64,000 nucleotides of DNA from Alphaproteobacteria bacterium LSUCC0719 (GCA_040839025.1 JBFPJN010000005.1:124001-188000); one strand, 5' to 3'; shown: positions 28,325 to 36,830, counted from the stretch's first letter. Notes: generated by a model not told the origin, from the letters alone. Numbers and translations are program-made.

Positions 28325-29242
28325 ATGACCATAGGTTCTGAAATGACTGTAGGCACTGACACAATCCGCAAGGCCGCAAGGGACTGGTCGATCGAGGTGA
28401 CGCCGACAGGGGCGACAAAGATCGAAAGTTTCCGCGACTGTCTTGCCCCCGGCACCAGCGTCAACGTGACCTTTCTGCCGGGAAGTGATCCGCGCGACAC
28501 AATCGCTGTCGCCGAAAGGCTGCATAATGACGGCATGCGGCCAGTGCCACATCTGGCGGCACGTTCGCTGCAGAACAGGGACCAGCTGGAAGAGCTGCTG
28601 ACAGCCTTTACGTCACGCTGCGGGGTTGAAGAGGTGCTGTGTATCGGCGGCGGCGTCGACAGTCCTGTTGGTGATTTCACGGCGACGATGGAAGTTCTGG
28701 AAACCGGGCTGATCCAGAAACATGGCATTCGCCATATTGGCGTTGCCGGACATCCGGAAGGCAGCCCCGATATTTCCGAAGATCTGGTTACCGAAGCGCT
28801 GGCCGCAAAGAATGAGCTGGCGGCGCGGGAAGGCCTCGATCTCTACATCGAGACACAATTCTGTTTCGAGGCCGACATCGTGCTGGACTGGGAACGCCGG
28901 GTTCGCGCGGCCGGGAACCGTCTGCCGATCCGCATTGGTATTCCCGGTCCCGCCACCATCAAGACACTGTTTCGCTTTGCCCAGATTTCCGGCATTGGCC
29001 CGTCGATGCGATTTGTCGCCAAACAGGCAAAGAATGTTGCCAAGCTGATGACGGTACAGTCGCCGCATCTGCTGATTGCCGGACTTGCCGAGGGCATGGC
29101 GGCTGACGAGGACTGCCTGATCAGGCATTTCCATTATTATCCATTCGGGGGATTCGCCCGCACCGCTGCCTATGCCGGTGCGATCGCCGATGGCAGGATC
29201 AATCTTCTGCCAAAGGGCGGGTTTGACGTGATCGAAGGCTGA
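28325..29242 (+). CDS. Methylenetetrahydrofolate reductase-like protein (MetF family)
   Basis: This TIM-barrel flavoprotein relative of MetF has 305 residues. Matching segments are SIEVTPTGATKI at the start, SVNVTFLPGSD, PHLAARSLQ, CIGGGVDSPVGDF, HIGVAGHPEGSPDI and YIETQFCFEAD, the usual FAD and folate-binding strands. In this operon it probably oxidises methyl-THF to methylene-THF, the reverse of its biosynthetic role; that direction is inference. It is divergent from classic MetF in the first strand (EVTP rather than EFFPP). A 173-base gap with no gene precedes it. ATG 28343 is an alternative start. Confidence 0.85.
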   Translation: MTIGSEMTVGTDTIRKAARDWSIEVTPTGATKIESFRDCLAPGTSVNVTFLPGSDPRDTIAVAERLHNDGMRPVPHLAARSLQNRDQLEELLTAFTSRCGVEEVLCIGGGVDSPVGDFTATMEVLETGLIQKHGIRHIGVAGHPEGSPDISEDLVTEALAAKNELAAREGLDLYIETQFCFEADIVLDWERRVRAAGNRLPIRIGIPGPATIKTLFRFAQISGIGPSMRFVAKQAKNVAKLMTVQSPHLLIAGLAEGMAADEDCLIRHFHYYPFGGFARTAAYAGAIADGRINLLPKGGFDVIEG

Positions 29243-29269
29243 CCTTCGGTCGCGAAAGGAGCAAGACAT

Positions 29270-30172
29270 ATGACCAACACCGTGATTTCATCCGACAAGC
29301 AGGAAATCGTGATCGGCTTTGATTCGCCTTTCTGCGTGATTGGTGAGCGCATCAACCCTACCGGTCGCAAGCTGCTGGCAGCCGAAATGGCGGCCGGTGA
29401 CTATAGCCGCGTCATTTCCGATGCTGTCGCCCAGGTCGAGGCAGGTGCCACGATGCTGGATGTGAATGCCGGCATTCCGATGGCCGACGAGCCGGCAATT
29501 CTGGCCGAATCCATCAGGCTGGTTCAGGATACGGTCGATGTGCCGCTTGCCATTGACAGTTCGATCGTGGCGGCACTTGAGGCCGGACTTGCCGCCTACA
29601 AGGGCAAGCCGCTGGTCAATTCGGTGACTGGTGAGGAAGAGCGGCTGGAAGTCGTGCTGCCGCTGGTAAAGAAGTATGGCGCGGCGGTGGTGGCGATTTC
29701 GAATGATGAGACAGGAATCTCCGAGGACCCGAATGTACGCTTTGACGTCGCAAAGAAGATCGTCGAGCGTGCCGAGGATTACGGGATCCCGCGCGAGGAT
29801 GTTGTCGTCGACCCGCTGATCATGCCTGTCGGGGCGATCAATCTTGCCGGTCGCTCGGCGCTTGACCTGATCATGCGGCTTCGCAACGAGTTGAAGGTGA
29901 ACACCACCTGCGGTGCCTCGAACATTTCCTTTGGACTGCCGAACCGGCATGGCATGAACGCCGCCTTCCTGTCGATGGCGGCAGGGGCCGGCATGACCTC
30001 GGCGATCATGAACCCGCTCCATTCGGAAGAAATGACGGGAATCATGGGCGCGAATGTGATGAACGGCCACGACCCGGAATGCCGCAACTGGATCAAGCGG
30101 TTCCGTGAACCTGCCGCAGCCGGCGAGGGCGGGCGCGAACGCCGGCAAACGCGGCGGCGGCGCAGCGCCTGA
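29270..30172 (+). CDS. Methyltetrahydrofolate:corrinoid methyltransferase (pterin-binding)
   Basis: This DHPS-like TIM-barrel enzyme of 300 residues would move the methyl group between the corrinoid protein and tetrahydrofolate, like MtgA or AcsE. Pterin-binding motifs are GERINPTGRK near residue 25, LDVNAGIP, AIDSS, LVNSVTGEE, SNDETGI and the late CGASNISFGLPNRHGMN. ATG 29270 has AAAGGAG upstream. The last 15 or so residues are Arg-rich (GRERRQTRRRRSA), a tail outside the fold. It is followed by the activating protein 15 bases later. Confidence 0.93.
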   Translation: MTNTVISSDKQEIVIGFDSPFCVIGERINPTGRKLLAAEMAAGDYSRVISDAVAQVEAGATMLDVNAGIPMADEPAILAESIRLVQDTVDVPLAIDSSIVAALEAGLAAYKGKPLVNSVTGEEERLEVVLPLVKKYGAAVVAISNDETGISEDPNVRFDVAKKIVERAEDYGIPREDVVVDPLIMPVGAINLAGRSALDLIMRLRNELKVNTTCGASNISFGLPNRHGMNAAFLSMAAGAGMTSAIMNPLHSEEMTGIMGANVMNGHDPECRNWIKRFREPAAAGEGGRERRQTRRRRSA

Positions 30173-30187
30173 TCAGGATCGGTGGCG

Positions 30188-32218
30188 ATGGCTGACGGTG
30201 GTTCCGAGATCAAGATTGTTTTCACGCCGTCGGGTCGTCAGGGGCATGTGCCGGCTGGCACAACCGTCCTGCAGGCGGCGCGAAGCCTTGGTGTTGACAT
30301 CGACTCCGTCTGTGGTGGCCGGGCGCTGTGTGGCCGGTGTCAGGTCAATGTCGGCACCGGCGAGTTTGCCAAACATGGCATTTCGTCGGGTCCGGACAGC
30401 CTGTGCGGCGTGACCGCCGTTGAAACCCGCTATGCTGACAAAAAGGGGCTTGCCGAAGGGCGACGCCTGTCCTGCCAGTCAACCCTTGTTTCGGATGTCG
30501 TGATTGATGTGCCGCCGGAAAGCCAGGTCCACAACCAGCTTGTCCGCAAGGCGGCAGATGACCGGCAGATCGATATGGATCCGATCATCAGGCTGTGCCT
30601 TGTCGAGGTTCGTGAACCGGACATGCATGAACCGTCCGGCGATCTGCGGCGTCTTGTCGAGGCGCTGGAATCCCAATGGCCGGATCGCGTGACCGGCGAG
30701 ATTGGCTGTGATCTTCATATTCTGCAACAGCTCCAGCCGGTGCTGCGGGCCGGCAAATGGCAGGTGACGGTGGCGCTTCGCGACGGGAACCATATTGTGG
30801 GGATCTGGCCAGGGCTGAAGGATCGTGTCGCCGGCGTTGCCATCGATGTCGGATCAACCACCATGTCGGCGCATCTGTGCGACATGGTCACCGGTGATGT
30901 TCTTGCCTCGACAGGCGCGATGAACCCGCAGATCCGCTTTGGCGAGGATCTGATGAGCCGGGTGTCCTACGGGATCATGAATCCGGGCGGCCATCTTGAA
31001 ATGACGGCGGCAGTGATTGACGGGTTGCAGAAACTGATCTCGGGAGCCGCCGAACAGGCCGACATGGCGGTCGAGGACGTGGTCGAGGTGGTTCTTGTCG
31101 GCAACCCGGTGATGCATCATCTGCTGCTTGGTATCGACCCGGTCGAGCTTGGCGGTGCGCCGTTTGCGCTGGCTGTCGATACCGCTGTCGAAATGCGGGC
31201 CAGCGAGATCGGCCTTGAGGTCAACCGCGGTGCGCGTGTGTATGTTCTGCCCTGTATCGCAGGGCATGTCGGGGCCGATGCCGCCGGCGTGGTGCTTGCC
31301 GAGGCCCCGCAGAAGGGTGATTTCAACACGCTGGTGGTCGATGTTGGCACCAATGCCGAGATTGTCGTTGGCAACAGCCGGCGGATGCTGGCCGCCTCGT
31401 CGCCGACCGGTCCGGCTTTCGAAGGGGCGCAGATCTCGTCTGGCCAGCGCGCCGCTCCGGGTGCCATCGAGCGGATTCGAATCAATCCAGAAACGCTGGA
31501 GCCGCGGTTCCGTGTCATCGGTGTCGAGCAATGGTCTGACGAGGACGGGTTCGACGAGGCGGTGAAGGCCACCGGCATCACCGGCATCTGCGGGTCGGGC
31601 ATCATCGAGGTGCTGGCCGAGATGTATCTTGCCGAAATCCTGACAAGCGACGGTGTGATCAATGGAGCCAGGGGGGGCGACACGCCGCGGATCGAGGCGG
31701 ATGGCCGTACCTTTGCCTATCGCATTTCGGACAATGTTGTTGTCACGCAGAATGATGTTCGCGCCATTCAGCTTGCCAAGGCGGCGCTTCATGCCGGCTT
31801 TCGGTTGCTGATGGACAAGATGGGTCTGAAATCGGTTGACCGGGTTGTTCTTGCCGGTGCCTTTGGCACCCATATCGACCCGAAATACGCGATGGTGCTG
31901 GGGATGATCCCGGACTGCGAGCTGGACAATGTCCGCGCCGCCGGCAATTCGGCCGGGACCGGCGCCCGGATGGCGCTGCTCAACAAGGGCGCGCGCCGCG
32001 AGATCGAGAATGTGGTCCGCGACATCGAGAAGATCGAGACAGCCGTTGAGGCGTCCTTTCAGGACCAGTTCGTCAAGGCGATGGCGATCCCGCACCAGTC
32101 GGAACCATATGAGCGGCTGTCGCAGGCGGTCCATCTGCCAGTGCGCCAGCTGACACCCGATGATGCGCCGGCAATCGAGAGTGGCCGCCGCCGCGGGGGC
32201 CGGCGTCGCGGGCGATAG
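30188..32218 (+). CDS. Corrinoid-activating protein, 2Fe-2S and ASKHA domains (RamA/DUF4445-like)
   Basis: This 676-residue protein would reduce inactive Co(II) corrinoid back to Co(I) with ATP. An N-terminal plant-type ferredoxin domain binds a 2Fe-2S cluster through C42, C48, C51 and C96 (CGGRALCGRC, LSCQS). An ASKHA ATPase-like part (DUF4445) starts near residue 215 with VAIDVGSTTMSAHLCD, followed by VVLVGNPVMHHLLL, VVDVGTNAEIVVG, CGSGIIEVLAEMY and VVLAGAFGTHIDPKYA. The extreme C-terminus is Arg/Gly-rich (SGRRRGGRRRGR). It ends the six-gene run that starts at 26490. Confidence 0.93.
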   Translation: MADGGSEIKIVFTPSGRQGHVPAGTTVLQAARSLGVDIDSVCGGRALCGRCQVNVGTGEFAKHGISSGPDSLCGVTAVETRYADKKGLAEGRRLSCQSTLVSDVVIDVPPESQVHNQLVRKAADDRQIDMDPIIRLCLVEVREPDMHEPSGDLRRLVEALESQWPDRVTGEIGCDLHILQQLQPVLRAGKWQVTVALRDGNHIVGIWPGLKDRVAGVAIDVGSTTMSAHLCDMVTGDVLASTGAMNPQIRFGEDLMSRVSYGIMNPGGHLEMTAAVIDGLQKLISGAAEQADMAVEDVVEVVLVGNPVMHHLLLGIDPVELGGAPFALAVDTAVEMRASEIGLEVNRGARVYVLPCIAGHVGADAAGVVLAEAPQKGDFNTLVVDVGTNAEIVVGNSRRMLAASSPTGPAFEGAQISSGQRAAPGAIERIRINPETLEPRFRVIGVEQWSDEDGFDEAVKATGITGICGSGIIEVLAEMYLAEILTSDGVINGARGGDTPRIEADGRTFAYRISDNVVVTQNDVRAIQLAKAALHAGFRLLMDKMGLKSVDRVVLAGAFGTHIDPKYAMVLGMIPDCELDNVRAAGNSAGTGARMALLNKGARREIENVVRDIEKIETAVEASFQDQFVKAMAIPHQSEPYERLSQAVHLPVRQLTPDDAPAIESGRRRGGRRRGR

Positions 32219-32563
32219 GATTAACCTGTGTTCCGGGCCGACTATTTTGGTTGGTTTTCCCTTGATCGCACCGCATATTTTCTTACTCTGAGAACTAAGG
32301 GGTCGGTCGAATGCTGATCCTTTGGGTTGCTGTTGTTAGGTGCCATCGCCATTAGGCGTTGGCGCGACGGTATGTTGCCAGACCGGTTTGCCGTTTATCG
32401 TGACCTGTCACTTTTTCTTCTGACCTTTGATTTGTTTGTTTCAGCGCAGGCCAAGGCTGTCTTCATTTTTCCATCTGGGATTTGAAGAACCGAGCCGATG
32501 TTTCTGCCTGAAGGATTTCTCACTCGAGCGTTCTCCGTACCTAACTGGGAATGGAGAAGGCGA
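32219..32563. other. Gene-free AT-richer junction before the DUF488 island
   Basis: These 345 bases hold no ORF with family similarity. Base use changes visibly from the GC-rich operon to T-rich tracts. Short ORFs, such as a 15-codon frame from about 32309, look accidental. A GGAGAAGG ribosome site at 32552-32559 belongs to the next gene. It marks the left edge of an inserted accessory block; no transposase remnant, tRNA or clear att repeat was seen. Confidence 0.6.
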
Positions 32564-33223
32564 ATGCCTTATGAAAAAACAATTGTCTGTCTTGCGGGTT
32601 CTTGGAGAAAGGGTGGTCGTTGTTTTGCTGGACGAACTTATGAGAACGGCGTGCTGGGTGAATGGATTCGGCCTGTTGGTGCAAAGGACAATCACGAGAT
32701 TAAAAGCCATCAAATCCGCAAGGACAACGGAGAGCCAACGGCAGTTCTTGATATTGTTTCCATTACCTTTGACACCCCAGATCCTTGCAAACATCAAACC
32801 GAGAACCACCGAATTTCCAAGGCTGAGCGTTGGCGTCATGTTGGTCGGATTAATTATGAGAAACTCCTAGAATCCTGTGACTGGCGAGTCAGAGGCATAT
32901 GGGAACATGAAGACGGCGCTGCGGACTGCTTACCTGCTTATGTCGCTTCCAGATTCGATTATTCACTTTTGCTAAGAAAAGTTGCCGACTTGGAAATCGA
33001 TGTTTCATATCGTTGGGGGAAGAAACGGCAAAGAGCTTCATTTTGCTATGAAGGACAACAATACAATCTGGTGGTGACTGACCCTTGGATTGAAAGCAGG
33101 TATAATTCCATTGGCAGCTATAGTATCGGGGAGGCGATTTTGTGTATAAGCTTGGCCGAACCTTACAAGGACGGACAGTGTTACAAATTAGTAGCGTCTA
33201 TAATTGTGCCGGAACGGAACTAA
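32564..33223 (+). CDS. Dual OB-fold-type protein associated with DUF488 genes
   Basis: This 219-residue protein resembles proteins annotated as dual-OB (DuOB) domain proteins, from the start TIVCLAGSWRKGGRCFAGR, then GEWIRPVG, VLDIVSITFDTPDPCKHQTEN, and the second half YNLVVTDPWIESRYN with AILCISLAEPYKDGQCYKLVASII. OB-like folds suggest nucleic acid or nucleotide binding; no catalytic motif is evident. Start ATG 32564 has a strong GGAGAAGG site. Codon use is AT-richer than the neighbours. It ends five bases before a DUF488 gene, forming an operon with two of them. Identification of the fold is by pattern memory. Confidence 0.7.
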   Translation: MPYEKTIVCLAGSWRKGGRCFAGRTYENGVLGEWIRPVGAKDNHEIKSHQIRKDNGEPTAVLDIVSITFDTPDPCKHQTENHRISKAERWRHVGRINYEKLLESCDWRVRGIWEHEDGAADCLPAYVASRFDYSLLLRKVADLEIDVSYRWGKKRQRASFCYEGQQYNLVVTDPWIESRYNSIGSYSIGEAILCISLAEPYKDGQCYKLVASIIVPERN

Positions 33224-33228
33224 ACTGG

Positions 33229-33846
33229 ATGGATCGCCCAATTGTTTTCACAGTCGGACATTCAACGCACCCGGTTGAGCATTTCATCAACCTGCTTGAC
33301 CGGCATCATATAGACGTTGTGGCCGACGTGCGTTCAACGCCCTTCAGTCGCTACAATCCCCAGTACAACCGAGACGAGCTGAAGGGGAATCTTCGTGAAA
33401 ACGGGATATCCTACGTCTTCATGGGCAAGGAATTTGGCGCGAGGAGTGACGATCCGTCATGCTATCGGGAAGGACGGGTACAGTATGCTGCCTTGGCCAC
33501 CAGCGAACCGTTTCAATCAGGCGTTGGCCGCATCAACGAGGGTGTCGCCAAAGGTCACCGGATCGCTCTCATGTGCGCAGAAAAGGACCCGTTGGAATGC
33601 CATCGGACAATCCTTGTCGCCCAAACGCTTGACCGTGAGGGCTTTGAGATTGCCCATATCCTTGAAGATGGACAGCTTGAAACACACGCCGTGCTAACTG
33701 ACCGGCTGATCAGCCTGCATAAACTGGGCAATGGCGATCTCTTCATGTCGCGGGACGAGGTGGTTGACAGCGCTTTCAGCCGACAGGAAGCACGTATTGC
33801 CTATGCTGCTGAATATCCGTCGAGTGAAAATGCGGCCGAGGGATGA
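33229..33846 (+). CDS. DUF488 family protein, long copy
   Basis: This 205-residue protein has the DUF488 hallmarks: FTVGHSTHPVEHFINLL at the start, VVADVRSTPFSRYNPQYN, GKEFGAR, and the C-terminal motif LMCAEKDPLECHRTILVA, in which two cysteines and a histidine are conserved. The family is widespread and lacks a proven activity; the Cys motif suggests a catalytic or metal site. ATG 33229 is five bases after the dual-OB stop, and the second DUF488 gene follows 10 bases after this stop. Confidence 0.88.
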   Translation: MDRPIVFTVGHSTHPVEHFINLLDRHHIDVVADVRSTPFSRYNPQYNRDELKGNLRENGISYVFMGKEFGARSDDPSCYREGRVQYAALATSEPFQSGVGRINEGVAKGHRIALMCAEKDPLECHRTILVAQTLDREGFEIAHILEDGQLETHAVLTDRLISLHKLGNGDLFMSRDEVVDSAFSRQEARIAYAAEYPSSENAAEG

Positions 33847-33856
33847 GGGGTGAGGA

Positions 33857-34294
33857 ATGATTGAAATATTTACAATTGGTTTCACCAAGACTACGGCAAG
33901 CCATTTCTTTGACCGGCTTCGGCGTTCAGGCGCACGCAGGCTCATTGATGTGCGTCTCAACAATGTTTCTCAGTTGGCGGGCTTCGCGAAGCGGGACGAT
34001 CTGAAATACTTCGCGTCAGAGCTTTGCGGCATGTCTTATGTTCACGAGCCGGACCTGGCACCAACAAAGGACATTCTTGACGACTTCAAGAAGCGCAGGC
34101 AGATGCCGTGGTCGGAATATGAGTCGCGGTTCACAGACCTGATGACAAGTCGAGAGATCGAATCCATGCCAGAGGAACAATTTGATGGCGGGTGTCTTCT
34201 TTGTAGCGAAGACAAGCCTCATCACTGCCATCGGCGTCTTGTTGCTGAATATCTTCAGAACAAGTGGGGTCACGTTAAAATCACCCACCTCTAG
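33857..34294 (+). CDS. DUF488 family protein, short copy
   Basis: This second DUF488 protein has 145 residues and differs much from its neighbour: IFTIGFTKTTASHFFDRL at the start, LIDVRLNN, and the end LLCSEDKPHHCHRRLVAEYL with the same C-x6-C-H-R pattern. The short length is typical of one of the main DUF488 subfamilies. The pairing of long and short copies with a dual-OB protein suggests they act together. ATG 33857 has a GAGG site upstream. It is the last gene of the insert before the ccm cluster. Confidence 0.88.
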   Translation: MIEIFTIGFTKTTASHFFDRLRRSGARRLIDVRLNNVSQLAGFAKRDDLKYFASELCGMSYVHEPDLAPTKDILDDFKKRRQMPWSEYESRFTDLMTSREIESMPEEQFDGGCLLCSEDKPHHCHRRLVAEYLQNKWGHVKITHL

Positions 34295-34350
34295 GATTGG
34301 TTCTTGGCACCCTCAGAAATTTGCATTTTTGCTCTGGGCTGTCGGTCTGG

Positions 34351-34539
34351 CTAGTCAGGCGTGCCGTTGCTGCTGCCGGCGGTGTCAGTATCCTGACCAT
34401 TCATTTCGGCAAGCTGCCGGGTGGCGGTGCGGGCACGGTGCCAGCTGGCAACGCCAAGCCAGATCATCCCGCCAAGGCTGAGCGCGTAGCAGGGCCAGAC
34501 AAACCACGCAAATCCGCCCATCTGCCAAAACGCCGCCAT
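34351..34539 (-). CDS. ccmD: Haem exporter protein CcmD
   Basis: This small single-helix protein stabilises the CcmABC haem-handling complex of cytochrome c maturation. It has 62 residues with the usual pattern FWQMGGFAWFVWPCYALSLGGMIWL followed by a basic segment WHRARTATRQL. The gene start overlaps the ccmC stop by one base (34539), which supports translation as one unit. It is the last ccm gene here. Confidence 0.88.
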   Translation of the reverse strand: MAAFWQMGGFAWFVWPCYALSLGGMIWLGVASWHRARTATRQLAEMNGQDTDTAGSSNGTPD

Positions 34540-35288
34540 CAGGCTGTGCCTCCGTCATCCGCCGTGTCCCTGGCGGCACGGCGAAGCTGCTGCGTGATGA
34601 TCCGCCTTTCGGTCAGGATGGATTTCATGCGCAGGATCACGATCACCGCAAAATAGCAATGTGTGCCGGCCAGCATCAGCAACAGCGGGGTCAGCATCGC
34701 CGGGTCGATTGATACGCCGCCGCTGCGGATCAGGCTGGCCGGTTGATGAAGCGTGTTCCACCAGTCGACCGAGAATTTCACGATCGGCACATTGATCAGG
34801 CCGACAAGCGCCAGCAATGCTGCCGGGCGGCTGCCGCGTTCCGGCTGGTCGAAGCCGTTCGCCAGCGCAATCACCCCAAGATAGAAGAAGAACAGGATCA
34901 GCATCGATGTCAGGCGCGCATCCCACACCCACCAGGCACCCCACATCGGCTTGCCCCAGAACGCGCCGGTGACAAGCGTCAGAAAGGCGAACATCGCGCC
35001 AACCGGTGCCATCGCGCGAAGCGCGACATCGGCAAGCGGGTGTCGCCAGACAATATAGAACAATCCGCACAGCCCCAGCGCGACATAGCCAAGGCTGGCA
35101 AGCCAGGCCGCCGGCACATGCACATACATGATCCGCACCGTATCGCCCTGCTGATAATCCGGCGGCGAGGCGACAAGCCCGAAATACAGCCCTGCCAGCA
35201 GCAACAGGCTCGCCAGCAGCGTCAAGGGCAGCAACAGCCCGTCGGCAATCCGCATAAAGCGTGTCGGGTTGGCAAGATAATCGAACAT
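34539..35288 (-). CDS. ccmC: Haem exporter permease CcmC
   Basis: This membrane protein binds haem through its periplasmic tryptophan-rich loop and hands it to CcmE. The 249-residue product has six helices; the motif WGAWWVWDARLTSM is at about residues 125-138, and histidines flank it (VHVPAAW and LHQPASL). The start ATG is at 35288, about 98 bases after ccmB. It precedes ccmD. Confidence 0.95.
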   Translation of the reverse strand: MFDYLANPTRFMRIADGLLLPLTLLASLLLLAGLYFGLVASPPDYQQGDTVRIMYVHVPAAWLASLGYVALGLCGLFYIVWRHPLADVALRAMAPVGAMFAFLTLVTGAFWGKPMWGAWWVWDARLTSMLILFFFYLGVIALANGFDQPERGSRPAALLALVGLINVPIVKFSVDWWNTLHQPASLIRSGGVSIDPAMLTPLLLMLAGTHCYFAVIVILRMKSILTERRIITQQLRRAARDTADDGGTA

Positions 35289-35386
35289 CGGCCTTCTCTA
35301 CACCGTGCCCGGCGGCTGTGACAATGGCGATGACAGCTGCCGGGGCAGCGACGCGCCGTCGCGGGGCCGGAACCGGTTGCCGGGCG

Positions 35387-36061
35387 TCATGCCCCTGTCT
35401 CCGCCTCGGTTTCGGCAAGCGCGGTTGCCGCAACAAGCGGTGCCAGCGCCAGCAGCACCAGCAGCACCGCGCCAAGAAGCATCAGATGCGGCGTCACCAG
35501 CGCGCCGTCTTCCGGCGTCGAGGCCAGCACACCGAAGATCAGAACCGGTATCGCCAGCGGCAGAACCAGCACGGCCATCAACCCGCCGCCGCCGCGCGCC
35601 CCCTCGGTCAATGCGCCGCCGATCAGCCCCAGCAATGTCAACGCCATCGTGCCACCCGCCAGCGCCAGCAAAAGTGGTGGCATCTCGGTCGGTTGCAGAT
35701 ACAGCATCAGTCCCATCAGCGGTGTTGCCACCAGCATCGGCACCGCTGTCAGCACCCAGTGGACAGCCGCCTTGGCAAGCGCATAGACCGCCAGTGGCAA
35801 TGGCGAGAGCGCGACCTGGTCAACCCAGCCGCTGCGCACATCCTCGGCAAAGATGCGGGTAAAGCCGACGAGGCTGGCCAGCATCGCGGCAATCCAGATG
35901 ATCGGAATGGCGATCGGGCGCAGCATCGCGGCATCGGGGCCGGCGGCCAGTGGAAACAGCGTGATGATGATCAGAAAAAACCCAAGCATGACAAGCGTCT
36001 GCCCGCGCCCCCGCCAGCCAAGGGCGAGATCGCGCCTGATCTGGGCCGAAAGACCGGTCAT
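35387..36061 (-). CDS. ccmB: Haem exporter permease CcmB
   Basis: This is the membrane partner of the CcmA ATPase. The 224-residue protein starts MTGLSAQIRRDLALGWRGRGQ and has six hydrophobic helices, with FAEDVRSGWVDQVALSPLP and GGGGLMAVLVLPLAIPVLIFG characteristic of the family. ATG 36061 overlaps the end of ccmA by four bases. An upstream frame extension to 36097 lies inside ccmA and is rejected. Confidence 0.94.
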   Translation of the reverse strand: MTGLSAQIRRDLALGWRGRGQTLVMLGFFLIIITLFPLAAGPDAAMLRPIAIPIIWIAAMLASLVGFTRIFAEDVRSGWVDQVALSPLPLAVYALAKAAVHWVLTAVPMLVATPLMGLMLYLQPTEMPPLLLALAGGTMALTLLGLIGGALTEGARGGGGLMAVLVLPLAIPVLIFGVLASTPEDGALVTPHLMLLGAVLLVLLALAPLVAATALAETEAETGA

Positions 36062-36720
36062 GGCATCGACTCCAACGCCAGCTCGTCCGGGGCGCATCCG
36101 GCACCAAGCGGTGTATGGGTTGCCGCCATCACCATGCCGCCATCGTCGAGATGCGCCGTGATCAGCCTGTCCAGCGCCGCTTGCGCCGCCTGGTCAAGGC
36201 CTGCCGCCGGTTCATCCAGCAGCCACAACGCCCCCGGCGGGGACAGGGCCAGCCGGGCCAGCGCCAGCCGCCGCCGCTGGCCACGCGACAGCATCCGCAC
36301 CGGCAACCCGCTGAAGGGCCCGGCGGCCATCGCCGCCAGCGCGCCGTCGATCGCGTCGGCATCGTCCGGGCGGCCATTCAGCCCGGCCCAGTCGATCAGG
36401 TTGCGCCGCCCGCTGAGCGGGGCGGCCAGCCCGTCGGCATGCCCGACATAGAGACGTGGCACGGCACAGGAAATGCGTCCGGCGACCGGGCGCAGCCGCC
36501 CGGCAATGGCGCGAAGCAGGGTTGATTTGCCACTGCCGTTCGCCCCCGTCAGCAGCGTCATCCCGCCGGGCGCGATGCTGTGGCTCAGCGCCGGTTGAAT
36601 GACCCGCATCCCACGCGCCAGCGCCACCCCGTCAATGACAAGACCGACCGTTCTGTCATCGGTGGTTTTCCGTCGCGAGTCGTCGCTCATTCCCTGTTGA
36701 GGTGTGATTGCAGCAACCAT
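36058..36720 (-). CDS. ccmA: Haem exporter ATPase CcmA
   Basis: This ABC ATPase powers CcmABCD. The protein has up to 220 residues with Walker A GANGSGKST around residue 60, a Q-loop region in RLYVGHADGL, the signature LSRGQRRRLALARL and Walker B LWLLDEPAAGLD. GTG/ATG choice: ATG 36720 or ATG 36690 (MSDDSRR) both fit. It is the first gene of the ccmABCD group and faces the alpha/beta hydrolase gene across 110 bases. Confidence 0.94.
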   Translation of the reverse strand: MVAAITPQQGMSDDSRRKTTDDRTVGLVIDGVALARGMRVIQPALSHSIAPGGMTLLTGANGSGKSTLLRAIAGRLRPVAGRISCAVPRLYVGHADGLAAPLSGRRNLIDWAGLNGRPDDADAIDGALAAMAAGPFSGLPVRMLSRGQRRRLALARLALSPPGALWLLDEPAAGLDQAAQAALDRLITAHLDDGGMVMAATHTPLGAGCAPDELALESMP

Positions 36721-36731
36721 GTACCTCTCTT

Positions 36732-36749
36732 AGAACAACTTGGTGTTCT
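36732..36749. promoter_or_regulatory. Perfect 6-6-6 inverted repeat between ccmA and the hydrolase gene
   Basis: AGAACA and TGTTCT flank a six-base spacer, 12 bases upstream of ccmA and about 80 bases upstream of the hydrolase start. It could be an operator for either divergent gene. The symmetric arms are exact, but a six-base arm is short and no regulator is identified. Confidence 0.35.
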
Positions 36750-36830
36750 TGCCAAATCTGTCGAGCGGATTAATCGAAAATTCACTTGATTGCTCTAGAG
36801 TATCGAATATCAGAAATTCGGAGCGTTTTG

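Noticed and set aside
30854-32134. Minus-strand frame of 426 codons opposite the activator gene
   Set aside because: Shadow of the ASKHA-domain gene; His/Asp/Arg-rich product without motifs.
33142-33846. Longer form of the first DUF488 protein starting inside the dual-OB gene
   Set aside because: The extra 29 residues lack DUF488 similarity and overlap the upstream gene; ATG 33229 gives the family start FTVGHST.
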